Below are positions 1 to 10,200 of a stretch of 64,000 nucleotides of DNA, piece after piece (positions within the stretch are counted from its first letter, which is position 1; each line of letters begins with the position of its first letter). The notes below the pieces were generated by a model. That model made no database searches. It was not told where the DNA came from and saw nothing but the letters and a program-made list of their open reading frames with translations. Source of the DNA: Shinisaurus crocodilurus. Lineage: Eukaryota; Chordata; Lepidosauria; Squamata; Shinisauridae. The translations under genes were made by a program, and so were the position numbers. The stretch lies in NCBI GenBank assembly GCA_021292165.1, contig CM037878.1:12144857-12208856 (forward strand), in the 5' to 3' direction.

Positions 1-946
1 GAGGGGCCATGTTTGGCTGAATAAGTCTCCCAACAGATATCAGGGAAATTGAAGTCTCCCATTACTACCACATCGTGCCTCCTTGAAACAATGGCAATTT
101 GCTTTTCAAAAGTTCCATCCTCGTCTTCTCCTTGATTGGGTGGTCGGTAGTAGACTCCAACCGCCATGTTCGTTTTATTCTTTGCCCCCTTTATTTTAAC
201 CCAGATGCTCTCAATGGGGCTGCCAAGCTCCTCTTCCTGTATCTCTGTGCAGAGATACGTATTTTTAACATACAGTGCAACTCCACCTCCCTTTCTGTTG
301 CTTCTGTTCCTTTTGAACAAGTTATACCCTTCAATTGCTGTATTCCAGTCATGGGAGTCATCCCACCAGGTTTCAGTTATCCCTATCAAGTCGTACTTGC
401 CCTCATGTATCAAGAGTTCAAGTTCGTCTTGTTTATTGCCCATACTCTGGGCATTAGTATAGAGACATTGAAGACTATGTGCTTTATAGTCCGACTTTCC
501 CCCTACATTTTGTGGTAGACTATCAATGGGCACCGCTGGAGCTGTTCTCTCCATTGTGGCATAGAGGCCTTCTTCCATTGGTACCCCCGAGTTTATGTCT
601 CCCTCCCCTGTTGGATTCAGTTTAAAGCCCTCCTGATTAAGTTCCTCATGCTGTGGCCAAACACATTCTTCCCAGTCCTTGTGAGGTGCAACCCATCCTT
701 TGCCAGCAGTCCATCTTCCAGGAAGTGTAGCCCGTGGTCCCAGAATCCAAATCCCTCACGTCGGCTCCACCTTCGTAGCCAGTCATTCACTCGGAGTATT
801 TTTCTTTCCCTTTCTATGCCTCTTCCAAGTACTGGAAGGATGGATGAGAAAACTATCTGGGCCCCGAAGTTCTTGAGTTCCCTTCCCAGCTCTTCAAAGT
901 CTGCCGTGATTTCTTTGTAACTCCGCTTGGCAGTATCATTTGTACA
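1..946 (-). mobile_element. CR1 LINE fragment: end of ORF1 (SGNH esterase) and start of ORF2 endonuclease
   Basis: Read on the minus strand, about 946-640 encodes the second half of a CR1 ORF1 SGNH/GDSL-type esterase, recognisable from the blocks TADFEELGRELKNFGAQIVF and REGFGFWDHGLHFLEDGLL. After an inter-ORF stretch with stops, about 520-1 encodes the start of the APE endonuclease, including TNAQSMGNKQDELE, ITETWWDDSHDWN, GGGVALYVKN, VGVYYRPPNQ and VVMGDFNFPDICW. The window edge cuts the element. The esterase begins abruptly just inside its GTND block, where it meets retroviral gag at about 946. Frameshifts and stops make it a dead copy. Family knowledge: CR1 ORF1 often carries this esterase and ORF2 carries endonuclease plus reverse transcriptase. 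Confidence 0.85.
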
Positions 947-2105
947 TCAATGGGGGTGTAGGTTTGGTAGGTTTCTATGAGTCTAGACTCTAGAATAAAA
1001 TGCTTCAGGTGCTTCTGTTGGGCCCTGGATTACAAGGGACGGTTTGGACATGTTTACAGCTGGCCTCCCCGCTTTCCTCATGGCCTCTACTACTCTATTT
1101 CGATACATGCGCAGTAGCGCACTTTGTCCTTGGTCGTAGGGATCCCATCTTGGGTCCCTTGAGGGGAAGAATTCTTCTACATGGTCTTCCACCCGCGTCC
1201 CTTGTGGACACGTTGGCTTTAGCACTTCGGTGGCTGCCGCTTTCAGTCTTTCCCTCTCTTCGGGGTTCAAAAGAGTCCCCACCAGTTGCTGGATATCATG
1301 CCACGTTGGGTTATGGGTAGTCATGATAGTGCTCGCTAACTCTGTCATTTCACTTGGTTTCTCTGCAAATGGCCCATATTGTTTCTTCCAATTCAAGAGG
1401 TCAGAAGAGGTGAATGGGACATGCTGAAACAGGGTCAGCCTTTCCAGCCCTTGCGGCCCTTCCACCATTTGGTCCACTTGCCTAAGCGGTGCAGTGAGGA
1501 CAGGTTTCTTGTCTTTTATTTTCTTTTTCTTTGTTCTAGTGTGGTCTGCCACTGGGCTTCCCACCTCCCCTTTTTCATCTTGATCTTTCCCGGGTGCTGA
1601 GGGAGTCCTTTCCTCCTCTTCTGACCCTTCACTACTACTCTCTAAACAGGGAGGGGGAGGGGGCGCCCGCGGCTGTGTCCGCTCCCTGGGTGGCACGTAT
1701 GGAGGGGGTCGAAGAGGGACATATGCATCAGGATCTGATGGCAAGACATTAAATCTTCCTGCTCTTTGTCTCTGGAAAACCGCCAATGCCCTTTCGCCTG
1801 CATATCTTTTCAGCCATGGGGGCTGTTCCATAACGTTTTGTTGCCACTGGTTGATGTAGGGAAATTGGTCTGGGTGTCCTCCTGGAGTCTGAGTCACCTT
1901 TTGGTGTACTCGCTCAATGATATTGAGGTCGAAGGAGCCTTGTGCAGGCCACCCCACTCCCATGGATGGCCACTCTACCTCGCATAGGGTTCGGAGAGTT
2001 TGGCGTTCAAGTTTTCGCCCGTAGTCTCTCCCAAACCCTGCTTTGAAATTCTTCTCCATACATTGAAGCTGTGTCCGTGGGACGCTGCTTCCCCCCCCCC
2101 CCCAT
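946..2105 (-). pseudogene. gag: ERV gag remnant (matrix, p12-like, N-terminal capsid)
   Basis: The main open stretch (minus strand, about 2131-983) encodes gammaretrovirus-type Gag. It has a matrix with an SVPRTQLQCMEKNFKAGFG block and a CEVEWPSMGVGWP block, then a proline-rich and acidic linker, then a capsid with FTSSDLLNWKKQYGPF and a TWHDIQQLVGTLL block. Function in the family: the polyprotein that builds the virion core. Breaks: the reading frame is lost at about 980 with a stop, although capsid similarity continues in another frame to about 946, where CR1 begins. At the expected N terminus an ATG at 2105 is followed by a run of 13 G that puts it out of frame with the rest, so the apparent longer start at 2131 is probably not native. 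The C-terminal capsid and nucleocapsid are missing. Confidence 0.85.
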
Positions 2106-2656
2106 TTTCCTAATTCTAAGACCAACAACAAAGACAGAAACAGAAGGGTGGGGTACGGACAGGAGAGTAAGGGGTCTCTCCTGTTAGACGTTAAGGGATT
2201 TCACACACACGCTCCGCTGACCCGCAGCCCCGGACGTTCCACGGTCACCTACGGGAACTGCAGCGGCATTCACACTTCACCACACATACCAACACATTCC
2301 CTCCCGAGATCTCTTATATTTCTTTACCAAAAGGGAAAGAACCAGTTCAGCCTTTTTCAGCTGCCTCGTAGGTCCAATCCCTGGAGGATGGCCAATCCTC
2401 CTCCCTTTGTTCCTATTCTCTCCTGTAGGAACCCTAGAGTATACTCGCCTGTTCCGCCGGTCCGGCTCCCTTGGTCCTAGTTCCGCACCGAGTTTTGTTG
2501 GTTCTTGGAGTCACCGTCCGACCACTGCTCCGTTAGGTCCCCTGTTCGGATTCCCTCACAGCCAAGTGCTGTGATGCGCGCTGGGAGCTCCGCAAGGCCT
2601 CTCCTTAGGGGGCAGCGGTGGGCTGTGCCCCGAGCAAGCTGCAAAGCTTCCGCTTT

Positions 2657-2674
2657 GTCCCACCAGAGTCGCCA
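2657..2674 (-). other. primer-binding-like site of the ERV
   Basis: On the minus strand, two bases after the LTR end, the sequence begins TGGCGACTCTGGTGGGAC. TGG at this spot is the hallmark of a retroviral primer-binding site. The 18-mer is not the proline-tRNA type usual for gammaretroviruses; by eye it is closest to a serine or arginine tRNA 3' end, but the tRNA is not settled. Confidence 0.55.
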
Positions 2675-2676
2675 GA

Positions 2677-3163
2677 TGAAGTGGACACCTTTTAACTCAT
2701 ATAAGGACAACGAGGACCAACTCGGGTTATTGGAAAGAGGTTTATTGTGCACAATAGGTCCTGCGGACTGTGTCGCAAAGCAGAACCCCGGGCGGGGCTT
2801 CACAACATCTTATATAGCATACATAAGTCTGGTCATTTGGCAACAGTTCTTTACATTGGTCAGCAAGGTCAAGACAAAAGGGGGGTTTGCTTTAGGGGAG
2901 GGGGATTTCCTTACAAGGAGACAGGAGGATGATCTTACAATCAAGCAGCTGGTAGGTATTATCTGATCTTGGTCAGGTAGGCAGGGTGAGATAGCAAAAC
3001 ACCTCAACCTTTGTGAATCAACATTGCCATTGTCGGCCATTGTCAGTCATTGCCACAGTCATTACCAGCCATTGACTACATTCTTTTAGTATTAGTCATC
3101 ACCCTGGCAATCTGTCTACATGCTTGGCTAAGTTTTTCCTTTTTAACTATTTCGTTTCCTTCA
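2677..3163 (-). repeat. ERV 5' LTR
   Basis: On the minus strand it starts TGAAGGAAAC (3163) and ends CCACTTCA (2677), so the ends share TGAAG/CTTCA. It is 487 bp long, with a TATATAAG box (2809-2816) and an AATAAA signal (2741-2746) in the right order for U3-R-U5. The 2677 boundary is supported by the adjacent primer-binding-like site. The 3163 boundary is inferred from the terminal repeat only. Confidence 0.65.
2809..2816 (-). promoter_or_regulatory. LTR TATA box
   Basis: TATATAAG on the minus strand lies about 65 bases upstream of the LTR poly(A) signal. This is the spacing expected between a retroviral promoter and the R region. Confidence 0.55.
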
Positions 3164-4091
3164 CTATAACCACTGAAATGTCTCATTGCTCAGAAGTAGA
3201 ATGCGCACACATAACTATATGCATTTTTGTATGCAATTTCTGAGCCAAACACCGCAACACGAAGTTTAGAGAATGCAGAATCTGAAGGATAACTGTGTTC
3301 CAATCTGAATATTAGTCTGGGAAGTGCAAATTAGGTTGGTTCGCTTGAAAATGCAGACCAAAGGAAATTATCCAACATCCCTAAAATAGCTGTAATCCTG
3401 GACAGGGTGATCAGTTCAACTCTAAACTGAACCAGTCTTCACTAGGGGTGCACTGGACCACGCTTCCCTAGTTCAGGAGTGGCACCCCAATCCACAGAGA
3501 TTGAGCTGGGTTGGGAAGGGGCAAACCAGTTCACCAGTTCAGATAGGGGGGATTGCTGCTCACCACCTTATCAGCGGCAGCCGTGTTTGGTGGTACCTGA
3601 GGTGAGGCTACCTTCTCCGGCAACTAAAAGAGAAAAAGAGAGAGAGCCTTGACTCAGGCGCTGTCATGGCTTCTAAAGTAAGTGGCTCCCACCAATACAA
3701 ACCAGTGAACCCTTTCACTCCTCCTTCTGCCCCCTAAGTCCACCCTCCTGTTTTGGAATCAGATCCAGTGAATTGTGCCCAGTTGCATGGCAGACCATCC
3801 AAGCCACCTTCAGTGCATTTTTTTTTTTCGTAGAAAGGCAGGGTACAAATAAATAAATAAGTTAGTTGGTGAAATTTTTGCTGCCCTAAACTTCATTCAT
3901 CTCTTCCACTACTAAATTCCCAGAATCTACTGATGGTGGGATTCAGAAGAAGCTGCTAAATCCAGCTTTTCATCCAATGGGGATCATATCAATATGTTAG
4001 CCCTCAAGAATAATCCAGGTATTACTGATGGACTGTGTTACCCAGCCTCCTCCCTGATAATGTCAGGATTTTGCTTTTGTCTTCCCTGTAG
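3164..4091. other. flank/intron upstream of P450 copy A exon 5
   Basis: No exon or recognisable transposon. About 3430-3640 and the 400 bases before exon 5 resemble about 50840-50990 and 51760-52061 upstream of gene C exon 5. It is therefore most likely intron 4 of copy A, shared by duplication. No exon 4 is present; intron 4 of gene C is 4.7 kb, so exon 4 of A is probably outside the window. Confidence 0.55.
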
Positions 4092-4268
4092 CTGTATGAA
4101 ACATTCCCAGGGATCATGAAACATCTTCCGGGGCCTCACAGGAAGTCATTTTCTGCTGTGGAGACGGTGCTTTCATTTGCAAGGAAGGAGATAGAGAAGC
4201 ATAAGGAGCAGCAGTCCTTTCATGAGCCTCAGGACTTCACGGATTTCTATCTACTTCAGATTGAGAAA
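4092..4268 (+). CDS. P450 copy A exon 5
   Basis: 177 nt, phase 0 at both ends, acceptor CCCTGTAG and donor GTAAGT. Encodes the block [18 protein letters not shown] through DFYLLQIEK (F-G region of CYP2). Confidence 0.92.
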
Positions 4269-7200
4269 GTAAGTAAATCCACTTTGTATTTGAATACTAC
4301 TCATCCAAGGAATCATTCCATTCCTTGCTATGACTGAATAGTAATATCTGCTGGGTCACCAGTAATTTTCTCTAGGCCTCAGATAATATTTGCATTCAGT
4401 CCCTCTCCCGAACTTCACCCATATCAAATTCAGTTGCCAAAGTTCCTCATCAAACTGGGAGGAGGTATGCCAAAGGGTTAAGTCCTGGGCCCTGTACTCT
4501 TCAAAAGTTCTATCTTGGAAGAAGAGGTGGGGGAAATGCATGTCAGATGACACAAAATTGGGCGGGATAGCTAATACAGTAATACCTTGGATTGCAAGTA
4601 ACTTGGTTTGAGAGCGTTTTGCAAGACAAGCAAATTTTTAAATATTTATTTAATTTTTTTTTACTTGATATATAAGCGACGTCTTGCAATACAAGTACTG
4701 TAGTACGGCTTAAATTAAAAATCTCTGTACAAATTTTTTTTGGGGGGGGGATTTCGTTTTGATATAAGAGTGTTTTGGATTACAAGCACGTTTCCGGAAC
4801 GAATTATGCTCTCAATCCAAGGCATGACTGTATTTTAGGAGACAGAAACAACGTTCAACATGATCTTGATAGGCAAGAAGAATGGATACTGTCCCACCCA
4901 TTTGCCTCTGCTAATCTGCCTCCTGCATGGATTTGCGTTCAAGCAGCAACAGCCAACCACCCACTTCCTCTGCTTCCCCTGCTGTCCCTGGGGAAAGGCC
5001 ACTGGGCTGTGTTGGATGGCACGGCCCTGATTAAACGGCAGCGCCTAACCTGGCACGCTCCTAAGTAATTTGTCCTTAGGAAAAGGCTGCAAGGTTGGAT
5101 GTCGCCTGAAGTCGCTCTGTGCACTAAGAAGAATGGCAGCGCTCAGTCAGCCTGGCCTTTTCCGACCAGCACTTCCTTTGGGAAACGCCAGGTGTGGTGA
5201 CTCCGTGCCTCTTCAAGCAGTGTGTCACACACACACCCTCCCCTCAGGGGGCCTTCTCTTTTGCCCTCCTTTTGGAGCTGTGGGTGTGTTTTTGTAAGCT
5301 TAGGGGTTTTCTCTCTATAACCCTTACCCTTACAACTGCCCCTGGGATTTTTATATTATCCCCCCCACCTTCTGTTAATAAACACCTTTATGTTTTCTCT
5401 GACAATATGTAAAGCACTGCTTCTCACACAGGTTGCTTCAACAAACAAAGTAAAGTTTATCTAAACTACAAAAGTTCCTTGAAATAAGTTCAATTTGCAA
5501 GTTTCAGTTAATGCTATTTAATCTCCTTTCCTATTCTATTTCTAAATTCACTCTCACCATCTCTTCACATTAATAATTCCTGCACTCACTAACTCTTAAC
5601 TACTGTTTCTGATCAATCTGACTCTCTAACTGAACCCCTGACTTAATCTGCCTCACATAGCACACACCCTTCACTCCCCCTTCACTCTCTCAGCCAATCA
5701 GCTCACATATGCAAATCCACCATTCTTCCTGCCCATCATTTCTCACTCACCATAGACTTACCTACCATAAAATACAGAGATGCAACAGGAATACCTACCT
5801 ATAGCCATAGACTCCTAACAGGAACACATTACTATACTTACCATATATACACATATTGATTTACATACAATATCATAACATCACACAGCTTCACACACCA
5901 GCCCCTTTCCCATGCACCCTTCCCTTCCCTTGGGAAAGGCCATGGGGCAGGCACTTGCCCAGAGTGGTGGGAAGATGGTGGCTACAACTTTTGTCTTAGC
6001 CAGCGGATTAGTCCTAAAGCAGTGTTTCTCAACCTTGGGTCCCCAGATGTTTTTGGCCTACAACTCCCAGCATGCCCCAGCCAGCATAGCTGGCTGGGGC
6101 ATGCTGGGAGTTGTAGGCCAAAAACATCTGGGGACCCAAGGTTGAGAAACACTGGCCTAAAGGGAACACAAACAACAGGAAGAGTAAAACAAACTATAAA
6201 AATGCAAGGGACTGGATTTCTGAAAAAGATTACTCTTGAATAAGGAAGGATGGAACAGAAGGAAAGGCCACACAAACCTCTGAAACCAAAAAACACAACC
6301 AACCACCAACTCCAAAAACAGACAGTCAACCAGCAAAGAGTAGAGAAATCACTGAGGGGTTGCAGTCCTAAACGTACTTCCTAGGGACTAAGGCCTATTG
6401 AATACAGTGGCATTTACTTTCTAGTAGTCATGCATAGAACAGGCTTCTGATGTGTTCTTTCTATGCCCCTCCTAGAAGCACTGATTGGAAATAAAAGGAG
6501 AGCTGTGATGGATTTTAACCCCCTGATTGGAAGCTAGAGCTGTCACTCACAGAGCTACGCCCCCTCATCTCTCTTCCCGGCGGTTTCCATTTATGGATAG
6601 GGGAAGTTACTAAAATGTATCAAAAGTAGAGGCAGTGTTAGGGGGTGGCCCACTAGAGCTGGAGCCCCAAATCTTTCATTTGGAGCCCCAAATCTCTGGG
6701 AGACCATCTGCCCCACCACCCTGCTCTCCATGGGCACTTGCTGAAATAAAGATACATGGGCCCTGATGATCTCTGTTGCATCTGATCCTGCTGGCTTTTT
6801 GCCCACATGTGCTTCACCTCCTGCTGCCCCCCCCTTTGAATCTTTCTGCCTGGGTTCCCCCCCCCCTGAAATCAAATGCCCTTCTTTACCCTGTCCATGC
6901 ATCCTTTTTTACAAATAAGGGTGTCCTTAGGAGACAGGGCCCTTGAAAAAGACACACACACACACACACACACACACAGACTTTAGAGCATATGTAAATT
7001 AGTGTATGCATATCCAGGACCAGTGCAGGGCAGTTTGGTGCCCTAGGCAAAGTTATATTTAGCGCCCCCCACTCGTGCCGGGGGGGCCCTCCAGAGCAAA
7101 ACAGCCAGGAAATGCCTGCTTGCCCAGTGCCCCCCCTGCCCGCCCGCCCGCCGCTTCCAGCAGCCGCTTTCCCCTGCTGCCAAGCCGGCCTCGCCCACCA

Positions 7201-10200
7201 CACAGCATCTTCGAACCGGTCGCCGCCGCCACGCGCACTCCTGACCCAGCCTAGCTCCGGGTGCCGAGGAAAGCCGAGCACGACTCCGAGCCCGCCCAGC
7301 ACCCGCAACCCCCCCCGCCGCCCTGACCTGGTGGTGCCTTTGTTGGCGAGGCGGGGCAGGAGCGTGCCGGCGGCGAGGAAGAGTCAGCCGGAAGGAGCGC
7401 AGCGTTTCTGCGCCCTCTTCAGCCACACGCCCTAGGCAGCTGCCTAGTTTGCCTAGCGGTAGCGCCGGCCCTGTGCATATCTGTGTATTGTTTTTGTCCT
7501 GCGGGCCTGAGCCCCGGATCTTTTTGGTACCTAGCACCGCCCCTGATCAAAAGATAAAAAGGCCTCACAAATCCTCCACAGACTCCTAAGCTGTTCCAAA
7601 ACATTAAAGAAGTTTACTTCAACTCAGATTCTGAGGCAGTGTGGCAGCCTGAGTCGCTCTGAGGCAGGTGAGCCTCACCTTGAACTTGTATCTTGTTCAA
7701 GGTCAAGAGGACACAGCTCTCAGTATTTCCACAATCCTCAGATCCCCACATGCAGCAGTCACTGCATGCACACACGGATGTGTGCAAGGATCTGGTCACA
7801 CCCAACTATGAAACATGATTTGTTGCTAGGATAATAAGGGGAGCACAGAAAGTAAAGGAAGTGTTGAAGGGCAGCCGGTGAATAACTGTATATGAAATTT
7901 CCCATTTCCTATTTTTAACATCAGAGCAGGAACGACCCCAATTCTACCTATGATGAAGAGAACCTGGCTCAGTGTATCAATGACTTCTTTATCGCTGGAA
8001 CAGACACAGCCTCCACTACTCTGTATTGGGCATTGCTCCTCCTGACAAATCATCCAGATATCCAAGGTGAGAGAGATCAGTCCCGTGGGAGCAAGGGCCA
8101 CTCTTGATCCCCCTCGTGAACTGTAATTCATTTGAGATGATGACTGGCTGGGTCCGCACGACATGACAGCCCATTGTAGGATCGGGGGAGTCAAGTACAG
8201 TGGATGCGCCTCCATTGTGAGACTTAGATGGGTCAAGGAAAGTTTTGCTGAAGGATTGGTCTTTGACAAGAGACTTAAATGAGGAGAGGGAACGGGCTTA
8301 GCAAATAAGAAAGTAGAATGTTGTACGTACCATGGTAATTTCCTTTTCTACAATGGATGAAGTATATCCTTGAAGGTGTTTCTCTTCCCATTCACTCCAC
8401 TGGGCAGGGCTTATGTAAATCAGAGTTGTATATACTTTCCTGTGTGGGGGAGAGAGCTCCTCACAACCACCTGCTTTGGGACATAACACCTGTACCCATT
8501 GAATTTGGCCAGTGCAAATGGGTGAGAATTTTGTTCAGCTTGCTTTTGATAGGAACTTGCCGAAATTCGCAAATTTCTTCATGAAATGGACAGAAAGAAC
8601 TTGATATTTAAGAATTCTGAATGTGGGAGAAAGCAAAACTGGCAGATTCATCCATCCCTACATTGGACCAATCGCCTTGTCTCCTAACCAAGGTGTTGCT
8701 GTGTCTGGATTATGAATCTCTTTCTCTTCCCCGATCCTCTCTCCAATCCAGCCCACAGTGTTCCCACAAAGTTGAGCAGCTACAAGGAAATCCCGAAACA
8801 TCACAACTAGTCCAAAAGACCTCATGTTGGGACAACTTGAGGCAGCTGTACCTCAGTACATTAAGGGGTTAACTGTGCTAGACTTCTCCCTCAGAAACAG
8901 ACGGATGTTGTGCTCTCTGGTGAGGAATCAAGAGTTCCACAGCTTTATTGCTGTGGAGACCATTAGACCCTTTCCTTCCTCAGAAACAAGGAAGGCCGAG
9001 CTTTATAGTGAGGAAACGAAAGAATTCCAGAACCTAGAATGAAATCTTGTGTGGCAATTCAGGGAAAAAGACAGCCAAAACTGAAGAAATGAGAAATAAG
9101 CTGGAGTTTTTTCAACACCCAGTCTCTTGGAGCTAGACAGTAATGAAACTGGAAGGGGTCTAGGGAGGGGTGAGAAATTTGTTTGATTCGCAGGGTAAGA
9201 CACTTCCCTAGCATTATGGAACAGTAGAGGAAGGGGTGGGCAGACTTCAGGCTTGTGAGATCTAAAGAATTAAATAATGCTAAGAATTAAATACTTTTTA
9301 AAAATCTGTTTTAGTTGATCTGTAACCCACCTTTCTGCACAGTCAGCAGTCTGGCTGCAACAGTCTGGACCAGGTGGAGTTCCTGAACAGTTTTCAAAGG
9401 CAGCGCCATGTAGAATGCATTACAGTAGTCCAAACTGGATGTGATTATCACATACATGACCGTGGCCAAATCAGACATCTTTAGGAATGAGTGTTGTTGG
9501 CACTCTAGCCTCAGCTGCACAAAGACTTTCCTGGCCAGTGCTGAAACCTGGGCATGCTGGGAGTTGTAGGCCAAAAACATCTGGGGACCCAAGGTTGGAG
9601 AACACTGAGTTAGAGTATCAGACTAGGACTGAGAAACCCAGATTCATATCCCCACACAGCCATGAAACTCACTGGGGTGGCCTTGGGCCAGTCTGTATTT
9701 CTCAGCCTAACCTACCTTGCAGGGTACTTGTGAGGATTAATGGTGTGGGAGAACCATGTATGCTGTCCTGAGCTCCTTGGAGAAAAGGTGTAATAAACTG
9801 ATCATTACTTGGGATTCATTAAGAGACTCATATGGAATAATGTCATGTAGAATACCGTAAATGTCTGTCGGTGGTTACTCAAGCTTACTGAAAAAAAAGT
9901 AATGCTCAAAAAGAAGCTTCTATTTCCATCGTTTTCCTCAGATAAAGTCTACAAGGAGATTGAAGATGTTTTTGGTTCTTCTCAGTCAATCCACTATCAA
10001 GATAAAAAGAAACTCCCCTACACGAATGCCGTGATTCACGAGATCCAGCGCTCAAAATATGTCTTATTATTTGGGCTCCCGAGACAAACTGCAAAGGATG
10101 TGAAAGTGAATGGTTTTCTCATTCCCAAGGTACAGAATTATCTCATAGTGATGGTTACAATCCTGTATCCCAGGAGCAAGGAACATCACAATCATACTTA

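Larger units (their letters stand above)
946..3163 (-). mobile_element. truncated gammaretrovirus-like endogenous retrovirus (5' LTR, leader, partial gag)
   Basis: On the minus strand the order is LTR (3163-2677), a primer-binding-like site, a leader of about 550 nt, and gag from about 2105. Gag reads through matrix-like, proline-rich p12-like and capsid-like parts and stops being retroviral at about 946, inside the capsid. Pol, env and the 3' LTR are absent, so it is a non-functional remnant. The downstream breakpoint joins directly to a CR1 element in the same orientation. The gammaretroviral assignment rests on the matrix/capsid layout and the LTR signals. Confidence 0.85.
4269..7924 (+). 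other. intron 5 of copy A
   Basis: The first about 130 bases and the last about 300 bases align with gene C intron 5. Between them are an old CR1 fragment split by a Tigger-like MITE (4440-4885), a perfect hairpin element (6020-6154), a CA repeat and a GC-rich hAT-like element (7015-7473). About 4890-6010 and 6155-6950 show no gene; they contain AT-rich and repeat-like DNA that I cannot assign. Confidence 0.6.
8067..9941 (+). other. intron 6 of copy A
   Basis: Contains a half copy of the hairpin element (9551-9607) and an old CORE-SINE (9610-9795). The latter, with the following about 140 bases, is also present in gene C intron 6, so it predates the duplication. About 8100-9300 shows nothing recognisable. 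Confidence 0.5.

Noticed and set aside
983..2131. Gag open frame as a domesticated host gene
   Set aside because: Native start out of frame, capsid truncated by fusion to CR1, 5' LTR adjacent; nothing indicates selection. Transcript data could reopen this.
3164..4091. Possible exon 4 of P450 copy A
   Set aside because: No sequence matching exon 4 of gene C (47214-47374) in this interval.
6022..6243. Same peptide encoded on both strands (also at 23403-23628)
   Set aside because: A consequence of the perfect palindrome, not a gene.
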